Below are positions 22,201-35,500 of a stretch of 64,000 bases of DNA, in pieces; position 1 is the stretch's first letter; every line of letters begins with the position of its first letter. The position numbers were made by a program, and so were the translations under genes. Under the pieces are notes generated by a model. The model had not been told where the DNA came from. It ran no database searches and saw only the letters and a list, made by a program, of their open reading frames with translations. The stretch comes from Diploptera punctata. Lineage: Eukaryota; Arthropoda; Insecta; Blattodea; Blaberidae. The DNA is taken from positions 1,090,501-1,154,500 of the forward strand of contig JASPKZ010004953.1 of the NCBI GenBank assembly GCA_030220185.1, in the 5' to 3' direction.

Positions 22201-25200
22201 TTTAAGGTTTAAACCAGTTACATGAACTAAGCTTATATAATATTCATGAATGGATACATATTTTTACAGATGGCTCCAGCCTACCAAATGACGGTGGCAC
22301 TGGTGCTGGTGCAGTATGTCCACTTTTTTCCTTTTATCGTAAACTAAACACAAATTCAACAAACTTCTTCTTCTTCCTTCCAAGTATTAGGCCAAGGCCT
22401 GTTACGATCCTATAGAAAATTTTCCCTCCAGCGTTTCATAGGACGGCCCAGTGATCTTCGTCCTCTTGGTATATAATTATAAACAGCTTTGGGGATCCGA
22501 TTTGAACTCATTCTTTCAAGATGGTGTTTCCCATTTAGTTGGTACTGTTTAATATATTCCAAAATTGGCGTAGTCTTCAATTCTTTTAAGATATCGGTGT
22601 TCCTTTTCCGATCCCATCTGGTGTAACCCGCTGTTCTGCGCATGAATCTCATTTCACAAGCCGTTATTCTGCTTTCATGTTGTCTTTTTAGTGTCCATGC
22701 TTCACTACCATAGATCAACACTGGTCTAGCCAAAGTGTTATATAAACGTAATCTGGTGTTTTTTTGTACAAGGGATGGTTTCATAACTTGATTAATAATT
22801 CCTAAACTTTTGTTATAACTAGTAATTTTTTCCATCAAAGTTTGTTCAAGTCTTCAACAAACTTTGATGGCGAAATTCTAGCAATTTTTTTAAGTTTACA
22901 AAATCTTTTATATCACATCCAAAAATTTACAAAAGTTGTAATTCTATGTGACTCCAAAGCAGCCATTCTCGCTATAACACGAGACACAACACCCAAAAGC
23001 ATCAAAATTATTGAATTCACAAAATGATAAAACAGTTATCCCGTCTACATAAAAAAGTTGTACTTCAATGGATTCCGGCCCATTGTGGAGTGACAGGCAA
23101 TGAAATAGCCGATTTTCTGGCCAAGAAGGGTAGCACAATTGTTTCAAACCCAACTTGTACTCCATTTTCCTTTCACTCTATCAAAGAATTATCTCAAATA
23201 AATACATCAATAAACTTAGAGAAGAATACACCACCGAAACATCTGGAAAGGAATGGGAAAATCTACAAGCTTATGACATTACTACATTACAAAGAAAATC
23301 TGCAGTAGCAACATTCGGACTGCTAATGGGACATGACTGCTTGAATAAACACCTACACAGAATTGGCATAACAGATTCACCTAAATGCCCTTTTTGCAAT
23401 TTACATGAAGATATGGAAAGAAACCATCTCCTCCGTTGTCCAGCTTTTGCAGAAGAGACCAGCCTTTCTGCTAAATATTGGAGTGCAAGAGAGCGAATGA
23501 TTTCATTATCAAGTGCTCGACATTAGATACCAACCAACCAACCATATTCAAATCATTTTGCACCAAATTTTTCTTCTTCATAGAGTCCATAAGAGATAAT
23601 TCATAGTTCTTTAGTTTATTGCAATACTTACTTCGCAGATGGAACATCGAAGAATGATGCAATCAGTTTCGATAAATTGCGTTTTGAATTCTGAAAGTGC
23701 ATACAACTTATATTCAGTACCGTAAACCAGTTAAGGCATTTAAAGAGACTATTGTGTATGCGGCTGTCTGTCAGTTAACTCGTTTTAGAGCGGGCGCGAA
23801 CAAACCGCATTTATATTCGGCGCCTAAATATTGTGTTGGCTTAGTATGTCTTGGAGATCATAGATGGCATGTAAATGTACATTTTCTATTCCCATTTGAC
23901 ACGTTTAACCTTGGTGAATCCCCTTTTATTTTTAAAACAAACAACACATGGAATTTGTTTACCCAAACTTGACTCCAGGCTCCAATCACATCGTATATGT
24001 TTCTCGTTATCGCGCTGTTTTTTGTGTGTGAGTGAAACCATGGCGAATGAAAAATATCTCACTGAAGAAGAATTAGTGAATATTTTGTATAATGATGATT
24101 CAGGTTATGAACTGATTCCTGAATTAGAAGATTCACAAAGTGAAAGTGAAGATGAACTTCCACTTCCGAAAATTGATACGCCGATACCATATGGTGTCAA
24201 TCACCCAAGTTATTTCACCATCAAATCCTACTAGGATATCTCTTTTAGGTATGTACAAAATTTGAATTTTCTAGGACTAATAGTTTGTGAATAATGGTCC
24301 ATTTTCTGAAGTGCCACGAAAAGGGTAGCTGGGGTATTTAAATGGCTGGCCTGTTGGTTTAAATGCCCTGCTCAGTGCCTGGTACTGAATGTGTAACATT
24401 TGCCATATTATAGTTGTGAAAACCAGTTGTAATACTAATAAAAATATGTTGTGGTTCAGACTAGTAAAACACAGCCAATAACACGTCAGTAGATAGAAAA
24501 CTGTTAAATTATTGCCAGTACTAACTGAACTTATTTATAACCTTTTTTTTTTTTAACTTTTATAGGAATTAATCACTATGAGGTTTAATTTATGGTAAAA
24601 TTAAATGTTTCTTACCTCTCCTCATATAAATCTTCTAAGTAGATCATGATTTCAAGACCACAATGGTCTCATCTTCAGTACTTTTTTGGCGACTGATGTT
24701 ATGTCGATCGGAAGTCGACATAACATCAGTCGCCAAAAAAGTACTGAAGATAAGACTGTTATGGTCTTGAAATCGTGATCTACTTAGAAGATTTAGGGTC
24801 GTATGTTAGAACATTTCTCTCTACTCAAATTACTTCCAATCACTAGTGAGCTGATTCACCGTGAGCAATTGCTGAGAACGAATTAACGGCCGACTTATCG
24901 GTCATGCATGAGAGTCGACGTTTTCGTAATATTGGCAACGAATTACCCAGAATTCTCAGCGATAAAACCACTTCCGTTATTTTTGTCTGCTATAGAGGAA
25001 TGCATTTATGCTTGCATCCCGCAAATAATACCGTATACAAACACGTCTGCGACACGCAATATTACGCCGATTCTCCTGTTCTTCCAGTTGAATTCTTTGG
25101 TAGACTCTATCAAATTCCTCTTCTCCGTGTATACCGAAAACATGATCGAAGTCTTCAAGGTCCGACATCTTGGATAAATGTTGGATAAAGCCTGGAAAGG

Positions 25201-28200
25201 AATGGGAAAATCTACAAGCTTATGACATTACTACATTACAAAGAAAATCTGCAGTAGCAACATTCAGACTGCTAACGGGACATGACTGCTTGAATAAACA
25301 CCTACACAGAATTGGCATAACAGATTCACCTAAATGCCCTTTTTGCAATTTAAATGAAGATATGGAAAGAAACCATCTCCTCCGTTGTCCAGCTTTTGTA
25401 GAAGAGACCAGCCTTTCTGCTAAATATTGGAGTGCAAGAGAGTGAATGATTTCATTATCAAGTGCTCGACATTAGATACCAACCAACCAACCATGTTGGA
25501 TAAAGCAGCATAGTACATCGGTTCCCTTTGGGATTTTAATTTGAGTTGCTCATTTAAGCTACCTCCGCAGGTAGCTTACAAATTTAACCAATTATTATCG
25601 CATGAACAGATTTCTGAGTAAGCAAAATCGTATTAGCATACAACTTGCTCAGCAGAGAAGGCATTTTACTGTCTAATGCGTCCAAACATGCGACCCTTAT
25701 ACATAGGTTGTTTCTTTAGTTTTGGCAACTATTTATTTTCTGGATACATAGCATACATACATGGTTGTAAGTTTTAGAGGCCTTCGGTGTAGTCACCAGC
25801 ATTGCATACAATGTATTCCCAGCGATGTGGTAGCCGTGGAATGCCGTCGGCACTGCCTAATCTCTGGATGTGCGTAGAGACTGATTAACTACACTCAGAC
25901 TGTCGTCCACTGTTCTGAATCTCTTCCTTGAGTTTAGGAATGAGGTCAAAGTCACAGGAACTTATGTCTGGAGAGTATGGAGGGAGGTAGAGCACCTCCC
26001 AACCTCTGCGATTGAACTAATCAGACACTGCTCTATAGCACATGTGACACATTTTTGTGTCCTCTAAACTCTTGTACCAACCTTGCCACTGTTCGGTACT
26101 GCAATGTATCTGCACCACAAGCCTCTCGCAATCCTTGATGACACTCTAGTGCGTTTCTGTCTCTAAACATTCAATCTTCAACCAGATTCTCTGCTCCTGC
26201 TTTGAAAACTTGTACTACGTTATACTGTGACGCCTAGATCTAAACTGATAACTTTGGGCTCATTGTTACATGAGGAGGGGAGGGGGGGAGAGGCGAATCC
26301 ATATGTTCGGACGGAGAGGAGGCACTGAAATTACATGTGCAATAAACAGAATATTGTCAACCCTAGTTTTATTTGGATTCCACACTATTGTTGCCAAAAC
26401 TAAAGAAACGACCCTTGTATGAGGAGGGGTAAAAAACATTTAATTTTACCATTATTTTTAACTGTTACAGCAACACTGTTGAAATTTAAATTTGACCTCA
26501 CAGCTGCAGATTGACCATTGTTGCTGGGATATAAATTACTAGTGGTTTACATAAATTATATTTTAATATTTACTATTGTTGACTGAGTCCACCACTGTGG
26601 TCTCGAGGTAGCATGCTGCCTTGTCACGCAGTGGGCCCTGGTTCGATCCCCAGTCGGGATAGTTTCCTGGGTGAGGTTTTTATTGGGGTTTTCCCTCACC
26701 CATAAGACAAATGTCAGACCCAAACGGTCCCCGAACATCATATGGCCATCACAATCATAATCATTCATATTCATCTTAGATTAAGTTTAGGATTAAGTAC
26801 TCTCCTGGCGCACCACTGTCATCATTATCACCCATCGTATCATCAGGGCAACCTGATGTGGATTATAGAAGTGGATTACAATTACGCCAGTGCCAGGAGA
26901 GAAACACCAGGAATGTTAAAAGAGGACAAAAAAAATAATATTGACTTCACACTGCAGATTGGCCATTGTTTCTGGGGTATAAATTACATAAATTATATTT
27001 TAATGTTTTATTTTAGGAAGTAATATTTTGAGGTCTTTTAATTAAATTATTTTGAGTCTGTGATATCTTACCTCAATATTAATGTTGATTTGAACTTGAA
27101 CATGTTTTGATTTGTCTTCTAATCAACTTCAGCATCATGGCCATACTGGTTGGATTTATGTTGGTTTTTGCAGTTCCAAACCCAGTTGTGGTGATGGATT
27201 TTTCATGGGTAAAATTCCTGGGTATTATTTCTTTTGAAGAGAACTAAAGCTGTGGGTCCCTTTTCATAGATTTATGGAACAAGCTTGAAAAAGAGGCTTC
27301 TGAGCTAAATTTGTCATCTCTATCACATTCAGATTTGAATTGCAAAGCTAATGATCTGAGGTATTTAAGAGTGTCTTTAAAAATATTACTAATTAATTAA
27401 ATTTTACAGACAAAAATCAGTGCCTTCAGTTTATGAAAGGATATGCCTAGGTGCACGATTATTAAAGGATTTTAATCTTATGGACTTAGAAAAAGGAGGA
27501 AAAAGCAGCGGAAGCAATAAGTATAAATATGAAGAACAAATAGGATTTTGTTGTTTTTATTATTCGTTTAATAAATCTCAATGAAGTACAAATTGTATTT
27601 GAAGAGAAAAATATATGCTCAGATGGGGTTTGAACCCAGGACCTTTAGCTTTCTATGTCAGTGCTCTACTAACTGAGCACACCAATCTAAACACATATTT
27701 TTCTTACTTATTTTAGGAATTCACACTGTGAGATATATTCATTTAGGTAAAAAATTTTATCACTCACCTCATATTGTTGTTGTTCTTTAACACATTGGTG
27801 ACAGGCCACGGAGATCTCCGTGTTTAAATGGCCAGCGCTAGACGACTGGTCACGGAGATTTCCGTTTTTACGTTTTCTATGGCTTCCCTGCCTCTTCGCT
27901 TTTGAATGAGGCATGCAATTTTATTTCTTTTCATTGTGAAATAAATTTTAGTTGTTTTTGTGCCCCTCTCTTCTCTTTTATGAAATTGCCAACTTTACAG
28001 AAAGAGTTGTTTACAATTTTAAGACAGGCGGCTGGTGAAATATGGAATTTTAGTGCGGGTATTTAGGCGATTACGGGATACGTATGTAACCTGTAAATAT
28101 TTGTTGCAGAGCGGAAAAATTAAAATAAACTCTATTTTGCGTTCTGGAGCCGAATTTATATCTGTGGCATCATGCCCACCAGGATAATTATTATAATAGT

Positions 28201-31200
28201 GTGGCTATAGCTGAAAATTTGCTCGAAAGAAAGACAAGAGTTTCTGAAGCAATAAAGATTAACAGAGGGGTTCCAAAATCATTTGTGGAAGCAGGAAATA
28301 AACTCAAACCAGGAGAAAGTGAATTTTCTAGTAAGGGGGACCTTTTGCTACAAACATCGAAAGATAAAAGAGACGTAAGAATGGTTAGCACATTGCATCA
28401 GGCAACACGAGAGTGGGAGGAGTAAAGTTGTAAAAATGCCCTATTGAATACTTCAATATAACAAGTATGTGAAGGGTGTAGACAGGGCTGACCAGTACCT
28501 ATCACATTACTCCATCCTTAGAAAAATAGTGAAATGGAGCAAGAAAGTTGTATTGTGGCTTCTGAATTGTGCACTCTTTAATGCTTTCAAGGTCTATAAA
28601 TTTCAAAATCCTAACAGCAAAATGTCAAACAGAAGTTTTTTGCTTGAAACAGCCTCTTGTTTGGCAGTCGTGAAATTAGGAACAGATGACAGGGAAGAAG
28701 AAGAAAGACAGAGAGAAAAGGAGACCACCTCAAGACCCACCAGGGAGGCTGAGACATGAAGAAAAATAAATTAACACCAACTGTGATTGGAAAGAAAAAA
28801 ATACCCTTCCAAACCTTGCCGTGTTTGCAGTGAAGACAAGAAAAGAAACTTGCTACATATGCTCTTTTGCACTGTGCCTTTACATAAAGGGAAATGTTTC
28901 CAACGCTATCATACCCTCAATTTCTACTAGAAGGTCTGATGAGAACACTAATAAAGATTTACTTATGCATTATTGTTATTGACTGTAAATATATTGATGT
29001 AAAAGCCACACTGTGCTAGCGCAGTTTAAAATTTAAAAGTCCACCCTACTGACAGAAATGTCTGGTCCAGCAGCGGTGAGAGGAACGCACAGCTGTCGGT
29101 CACCAATGTGTTAACTATAAACTAGTATCAGAACATAGTTTCTGTTCCAGCCTCAGTATCATCACGACCGTTTTTCTGTCGTCTTGAAGAGCCGTCCTTC
29201 GCTCCTTCTATTGGCAGACTGAAAAACCTCGAAAAGATCTACATTTAAAAGAGCGAAAAGAAGAAATTGATGAACTTTGAAATTCCCGGGGAGAATGACC
29301 TGGTTTTGAAGTTTTTCAGTCTGCCAATGGAAGGAGCAAAGGACAGCTCTGCAAGACAGCAGAACAACGGTCATGATGATACTGAGGATGGAATAGAAAC
29401 TATGTTCTGAAACTAGTTTATAGTTAAAGAAGAAGAATATTATGAGGTGAGTGATAAAAAAAAATTACCTAAACATATTTTTCTCTTATACACTGTTAAT
29501 TCCTGAGTGCCAAATGCGTTTACATTAGAGTGTTCAGGTAGCTCAGTTAGTAGAGCATAGGCATATAGAGTCTGAGTGTATATTTTTCTCTTCATATATA
29601 ACAAATAGGAACTTAATTTTTCTCTGCCAGTAACCTTTCTGTATTTTAATAAATATGAAAATCATATAAGGGTGTTCCCTTGAAGGAGTTTATTTAACCA
29701 AGCAAATTTAGTTATTAAATTAATAATAAGAAACTGAAGCTGTTACTATGATTGAAATAAGTAAATTAATGTACACAACTAAATTATTGTAATCAATGTA
29801 AAGACAAAAATTTATAATCAATTGATTTGGCGTTTACTTGATGAAAATCCATTTTTATTTTAAAATACAATAGGAAGTAACAGTAAGAGGTTTAACTTTT
29901 GTAGGAATTAATCACTATGAAGTTTAATTTATGGTGAAATTAAATGTTTCTTACCTCTCCTCATATAAATTGCGATCTACTTAGAAGATTTATATGAGGA
30001 GAGGTAAGAAACATTTAATTTCACCAGTAAGAGGTTTGTATAATAATTAAGACTGTACATTCTTACCTCTTATGGTTGTTTTTGTCGAACATATGTTTCA
30101 AGGCTTCTGAACCCCATTGTCATTGATTACAGTCTGTAATCGACTGTAATTTTAATTAAATTGATAAAATTTATTAAATTAATATTGAGAAGCTAAAGCT
30201 ATTACTATGATAGAAATAAGTAAATTAATAAACACAATTAAATTATTGTAAATCAATGGTAAAAAGAAAATTTTTTGCCTGAACTGGGAATCGAACCCCG
30301 AACCTTTAGCTTTCCGTTCTAATTAAAATTCGTCTGAAGAAGATACAAAGTACTGAAACAGCTGTTACAAATTTGTATTTTAATAAATATGAACATCCTT
30401 TAAGTTTTATTTATATTTATAAAAAAGGATATTCATTAACCCCTCAGCGTGGTTTGCTGTATATATACGAGACCGGTTTCCTGCCTTCTGTGCGGTCATT
30501 TAAATGTCCATGTAGTACCCCTGTGCTGTAGTATTTTTAAACTACTCTCCAAGTAACTTATTTTAGATACATATCAAATTGTGATTAATAGAATGTAAAC
30601 AATGAATGGCCATTCTATTCTATTCTATAGTGTTCTGCCCAAGGGCAGGTCTTTCACTGCAATCATAGCATTTTCATTCTATGCTTTGTAGCTGTACTAG
30701 GGAATTATAGGTGTGGCAGCTTCCCGTTGCTTCCACACCGGTGAATGATAATGATGATGATGATGGCCGGATGATTTTCGGGTATACCGTTGGGGCCCTA
30801 AAGCTTCCTGACATTTGTCATACAGGTCAGGAAAACCCTGAAATAAAACTCACCCAAGAAGCCTCTCCCGACTGGAATTGAATCTCGGTCAGCTGCGTGA
30901 CAAGGCAGCACGCTACCTCGAGACAAAATACCCAGTTCTAGATTCACACAATTCGTAAGTTTTAAAATCAAATTTGGCAGTTTTAAGTGGAGGGAATTGT
31001 TTGCTCCTCCATAACCATAATGATTAATTAATTACAATATCTTGATTTGGATGGTAGAGAGAATGGAATTTATTATTATTGAAATATTCAATGAAAGGGA
31101 CAATTTAAAAAAATGAAGGAGATTGGAAACCAACTTGTGTTGTGTTGTCTTAAAATGTATGGTGCCATCGAACATAAAGGTCATGATTATGCATACATAA

Positions 31201-32542
31201 CATCTCCATACTTTGCTATCCCAAATAATGTTTTCCAATTATTCCTGTATAATTTATAATAATATCCTCAATTCGTGTCCAAGTCAGGGTCGGGTCGAGG
31301 GATGAGATGAGAAGAAGCTGCTATATATAGAGATTTGTGTGTTTGACAAGGATGTGGCCGACCACGTCTGACGCACCACCACAGAGGCAGATGAACGAAA
31401 TGAATGTAATGAGATGAGTATGGAGAAATGGTGGAATGAAAATGCAGCAGGGGAAGGCGGGGGAAAACCCCGAGAGAAACCTGTCCAAGTTCCGTTTTTT
31501 CCGCCACGAAACCAACATGGAGTGACCAAGACTCGATCTCGGAAACCTAGTAGTGAGGGTCCTGTATAATTTATCTCCCTCAAATCCTGGTTAATATTTT
31601 TCTTGCACTTTATGGTAATCCCCCCTACTGGGCACTTTGCTTCTAGTTTTCGTACACGAAGTTCCTATATAATTTCCTATTCGTGCCACATGCCCTACCC
31701 ATAGCAGCCTACGAGACTTGCAATGTTTTATTACTTCTAGATTACATAGATATCACGTTATGTTCGTCTTTCTTCCAAGTTACACCTCAATTTCCTAATA
31801 GATCTCTCATTGAGTCGATGTGCTAACCACATGTATCTTGTTGAAATGTTGGCAAATAAGCGTAAGTGTCAATAAATAAAACAAATAACAAAATGAAAGT
31901 TTTAATAAAATATTAATTATTATATCTGTGGTCTCGAGGTGGAATACTGTCTTGTCATGCAGTGGGCTTTGAGGCCCAAACGGTCCATGGACATCATCTA
32001 GCTTTTATCATCATTGTTACCATCAATATCATCCCCCTGGGTGGGAATCTACCACACCATAATTCCATAATGAAGCTGCAATCATAGCATGAAAATTCTA
32101 AGATTACAGTGAAAGACCTGTACTAGAACAGAACACTATAGAATATAGTAACGAAACAAAGAATGATATAGAATGGCGTCTTTCATCGGTTAATTACAAG
32201 TTATATTTAATTGTAGATGGAGATTTCCTTATACTTTCATCAAGATATAAGTTAAAATGCATTCATTTTTTAAATTGTTGCTAAAGGTTACTTATAATTT
32301 ATAATTCTAAACTTTATCTATTTATCATTCATTCATATTTTTAAATTAAAGATTTTCATAATTCCACACATCAGATTCACCATATACAATATTTATAAAA
32401 GTTGGAGAATCTAAATTGTGTATTTGTGATATAAATTTATTTATATAATTAAGGAAACTTGTTGAATGGATTATCTTGTTAATAAACTCCCGCTGGGGAG
32501 CACCTGTGTTGGAAGTGTGCCGTACATACATTACTATTATTG

Positions 32543-32582
<40 letters not shown>

Positions 32583-35500
32583 TATTATTATTACTATTAT
32601 AAAAAAAACTTCTGGCGTGACAGGCCTACAAGGCCCTTAGCCTGCCAGCCGGCTGCTGGCCATACATCCACATGTGTCAATCACAGAGGTAGATGATAAT
32701 CAGCCAGTGTAGGGGTGACATGTGGTCAGCATGTCGAGTCCCCCAGCCGTTATAGCTGGTTTTCTCAACCTGGAGCCGCTACTTATTGTAGCTACCCAAA
32801 TGCATCACGATGCTGGGTGGGCACCGGTCCCATACTGGCCGAAATACCGTGAGAAAATTTCTTCCGCCATGGAGACTCGAACCAGCGCAAATCCCGTAGC
32901 TCTGTGCCAAGGCTTCCTGCCTTAACCACTCGGCTACGGCGCAGGGCTATTACTATTATCCCTCTATTATATTTTTTAATTTTTATTATAATTCTACACA
33001 TCAAATTCGCCACGTAAATTTGTTTTAGAAGTTCGAAATGTCTGAGACATGTGATTTTTGTCTATAAACACACGATCCACGTCGGGTTTGAAAGGAAGGT
33101 TAGTTATGAGACCACACAGTGAGACACTTTACAGATATTTCTTTTCGGCAAAATAGGGCATTCACTAGTTCGAACGAAGGGCGTAGCTGAAGAGAAAAAA
33201 AAATACAAAGAGTATCTCCTTTCACTAATAAGTAGCTAACTCACTCCACATGCCTGTCGTAAATTATGTCATAACATGAAGGGGAGATTTTTCTACAACA
33301 GCAACAAAAAATAAGTTTTCCAGAATGTTTAACAAACTCCGTATAGGCCTTGAAAATCATAGATGTATCAACTCGTAATGTATGGCAATCTGCATTTGGA
33401 TATTTAAAAGTCCAGGCGTATCAACACGTCCTTCTGCATCTGGGAAAGGAACGCCATGTTTAAATGTCCACGCTGATGGGTTAAGTGAACGCCAAATCAA
33501 TTGATTAAAGATTTGTTATTGTACATAAATAATTTTTTCTGCATTTGTTGTGGGTTGTTCATTAAACTTATTATTCCAGTATCGTGGAAAAACTGACTGG
33601 AAAAATGGAACATATGCTGGAGGTATCACTGGTGGTCTTATAGGACTTAGAGGTAAGGATTTATAGTTTCTTGTAATCTCACTGCAATCTTAGTATAAAA
33701 ATATGTTTATTGTTAAATGAAAACGTAAATCTTACATTTAACTAACTAACTCACTGGCACTATTGGATCTGGAGGTTCATGAGCTCTCCATCTGTCCCTA
33801 TCTTATTTTATTTTTAATAAATATCTTCTTGTATCTTGTAAGCCCAAGTTTCCCTTAACAGAGATTTAGGCGCTCTCCTCCTACAGGGAAGAATTTGAAC
33901 CATACTAATTTGAGTGGTCCATGGTCAGTGTTCTGCCTCATACTGACATCGATATCAAGGTAGTACTAGGATGGGAAAAATCAGTAAATTTTGCTTAGAG
34001 GCCTCTTCATTCAGGCTTAAGGATCTTTTACGAGCCTGAAAATCTTCAGACTCGGGACCCACGGCTTAAAGTCTCTCCCAGAGGACTTGCTCCTTGGATT
34101 TTTCCATCTTAAAAAAATCCATCAACCCCGGCCGGGTTTGAACCCACTACCCTCGGGACCAGAGGCAAGGAGCATAACCACTAGTCCACCGCGGTCGATT
34201 TTTAATAAATATGTATGCAAATTAATTAAGACATTGAATTGGAAATATGCACCTCATATTTTTTTTTTTTTTACTCTGGAACGTGTGTCTGGAAACATCT
34301 TTATCATTCTTATCTAAAATATGACTGCCATGTTGAACATTAGAAGCCTTTTGGCGGTTTTAATTTAAATTTATCGCTCACAATGAAGGGGAAATTAATT
34401 ATTTGAAAAGAAAAATCAACACCTAAATTGGGATTTGAACAGAGATCTCTAGTTTTATACACTATAGGTCTCGGGTTCAAATCCCAATTCAGGCATTGAT
34501 TTTTATTTTGAAATAATTAATTAGAAGTTTTGTATATTCTGTTACTCTGAGGGTTGCAGAAAAGTTCACATTTAAAAACTTTTCCCTGCAAAATTAAAAA
34601 AATAATAATTTTGCTTGTTTTTCTGAATGTAGAATTTTCCTCCATATTGTGTGTTCTGTTAGTTTTTCCACTATTTCAACAATTTTTGTCTTCTTTTCAG
34701 TTGTATGATTTTTGGTCCATACGTGACCATCTATTGTAAATTTTTCTACTTCTTCATATTTTACATTTCTAAGATGTTATTTATTCTAAAGTAAAATGTT
34801 TAAAAAAATTATATATCATCCTTTGGCACACAACAAATTTCAAAAGTATCCAACAAATTCAATATCAGACCTAAAAATTATTTTAATATCAGCAAAGTAA
34901 TTGAAACAAACAATTCAAAATTTAAAAATTAAATGAAGTCAGAAATTTATTATTTAAATTCTGGGGAAATTTGAAAAAAAAAAAGTACACACTAAAAGAA
35001 ATGTGATCATCAGAATGAAAAAAAGAAAATTGAAATATGGAAAAATAGAAAAAACAGCACTAGCAGCTCATTTGTGGACCAAAAATCATAGAACTGATTA
35101 ACTAACTCACTGGCACTATTAAACCCGTAGGTTCATGGCCACTTGGAGATAAGCTTTCCATACATCCTGATCCTGAACAAATCTTTTCCAGATCTTTGTT
35201 AATGTTATTCTCCCACCTCATTCATGGTCTACCATCTACAGTGTTGCATAGATATTTTTTTTACATTCTGCAGACTATAGTTTTGTCGCATCTACAATGT
35301 CGCATAGATATTTTTTTGATATTCTGCAGACTATAGTTTTGTCGCTTCTACAATGTCGCATAGATATTTTTTTTATATTCTGCAGACTATAGTTTTGTCG
35401 CTTCTACAATGTCGCATAGATATTTTTTTTATATTCTGCAGACTATAGTTTCGTCACATAGATATTTTTTTGATATTCTGCAGACTATAGTTTTGTCACA

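Larger units (their letters stand above)
24567..24792. repeat. PLE-end palindrome with two head-to-head hammerhead motifs
   Basis: Begins AGGAATTAATCACTATGAGG (minus-strand end motif), then TTACCTCTCCTCATATAAAT, hammerhead (minus), a central palindrome TTTTTTGGCGACTGATGTTA / complement around 24684-24740, hammerhead (plus), and TCTACTTAGAAGATTTA. It is continued at 26418 after two nested transposons. Confidence 0.75.
27716..29462. mobile_element. PLE end palindrome split by a piggyBac element
   Basis: Left arm 27716-27786 (GGAATTCACACTGTGAGATA...CTCACCTCATATTG). Right part 29111-29462 has an inverted copy (29115-29220), then + strand PLE C-terminus ([20 protein letters not shown]), a hammerhead-like motif at 29378 and TATGAGGTGAGTGATAAAA. 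Joining across TTAA gives the same TATAAACTA... context as 5990. Confidence 0.7.
30440..33480. mobile_element. possible TTAA-flanked (piggyBac-like) composite
   Basis: TTAA at 30436-30439 and 33481-33484. Ends CCCCTCAGCGTGG and, inverted, CCCATCAGCGTGGACATTTA match the CCCNTCAG ends of 9327-10916. It holds no transposase, only SINEs and a LINE piece. The two ends could be from separate elements. Confidence 0.4.

Noticed and set aside
30085..30150. Additional hammerhead ribozyme on the minus strand (also 4240-4275)
   Set aside because: Stem II is partly paired but the core is altered (TGACAAT) and no stem I can be formed; kept only as a decayed PLE end.
31268..31583. Three overlapping minus-strand ORFs of 65-99 aa
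   Set aside because: They lie inside a TSD-bounded SINE and change with it; no family motif.
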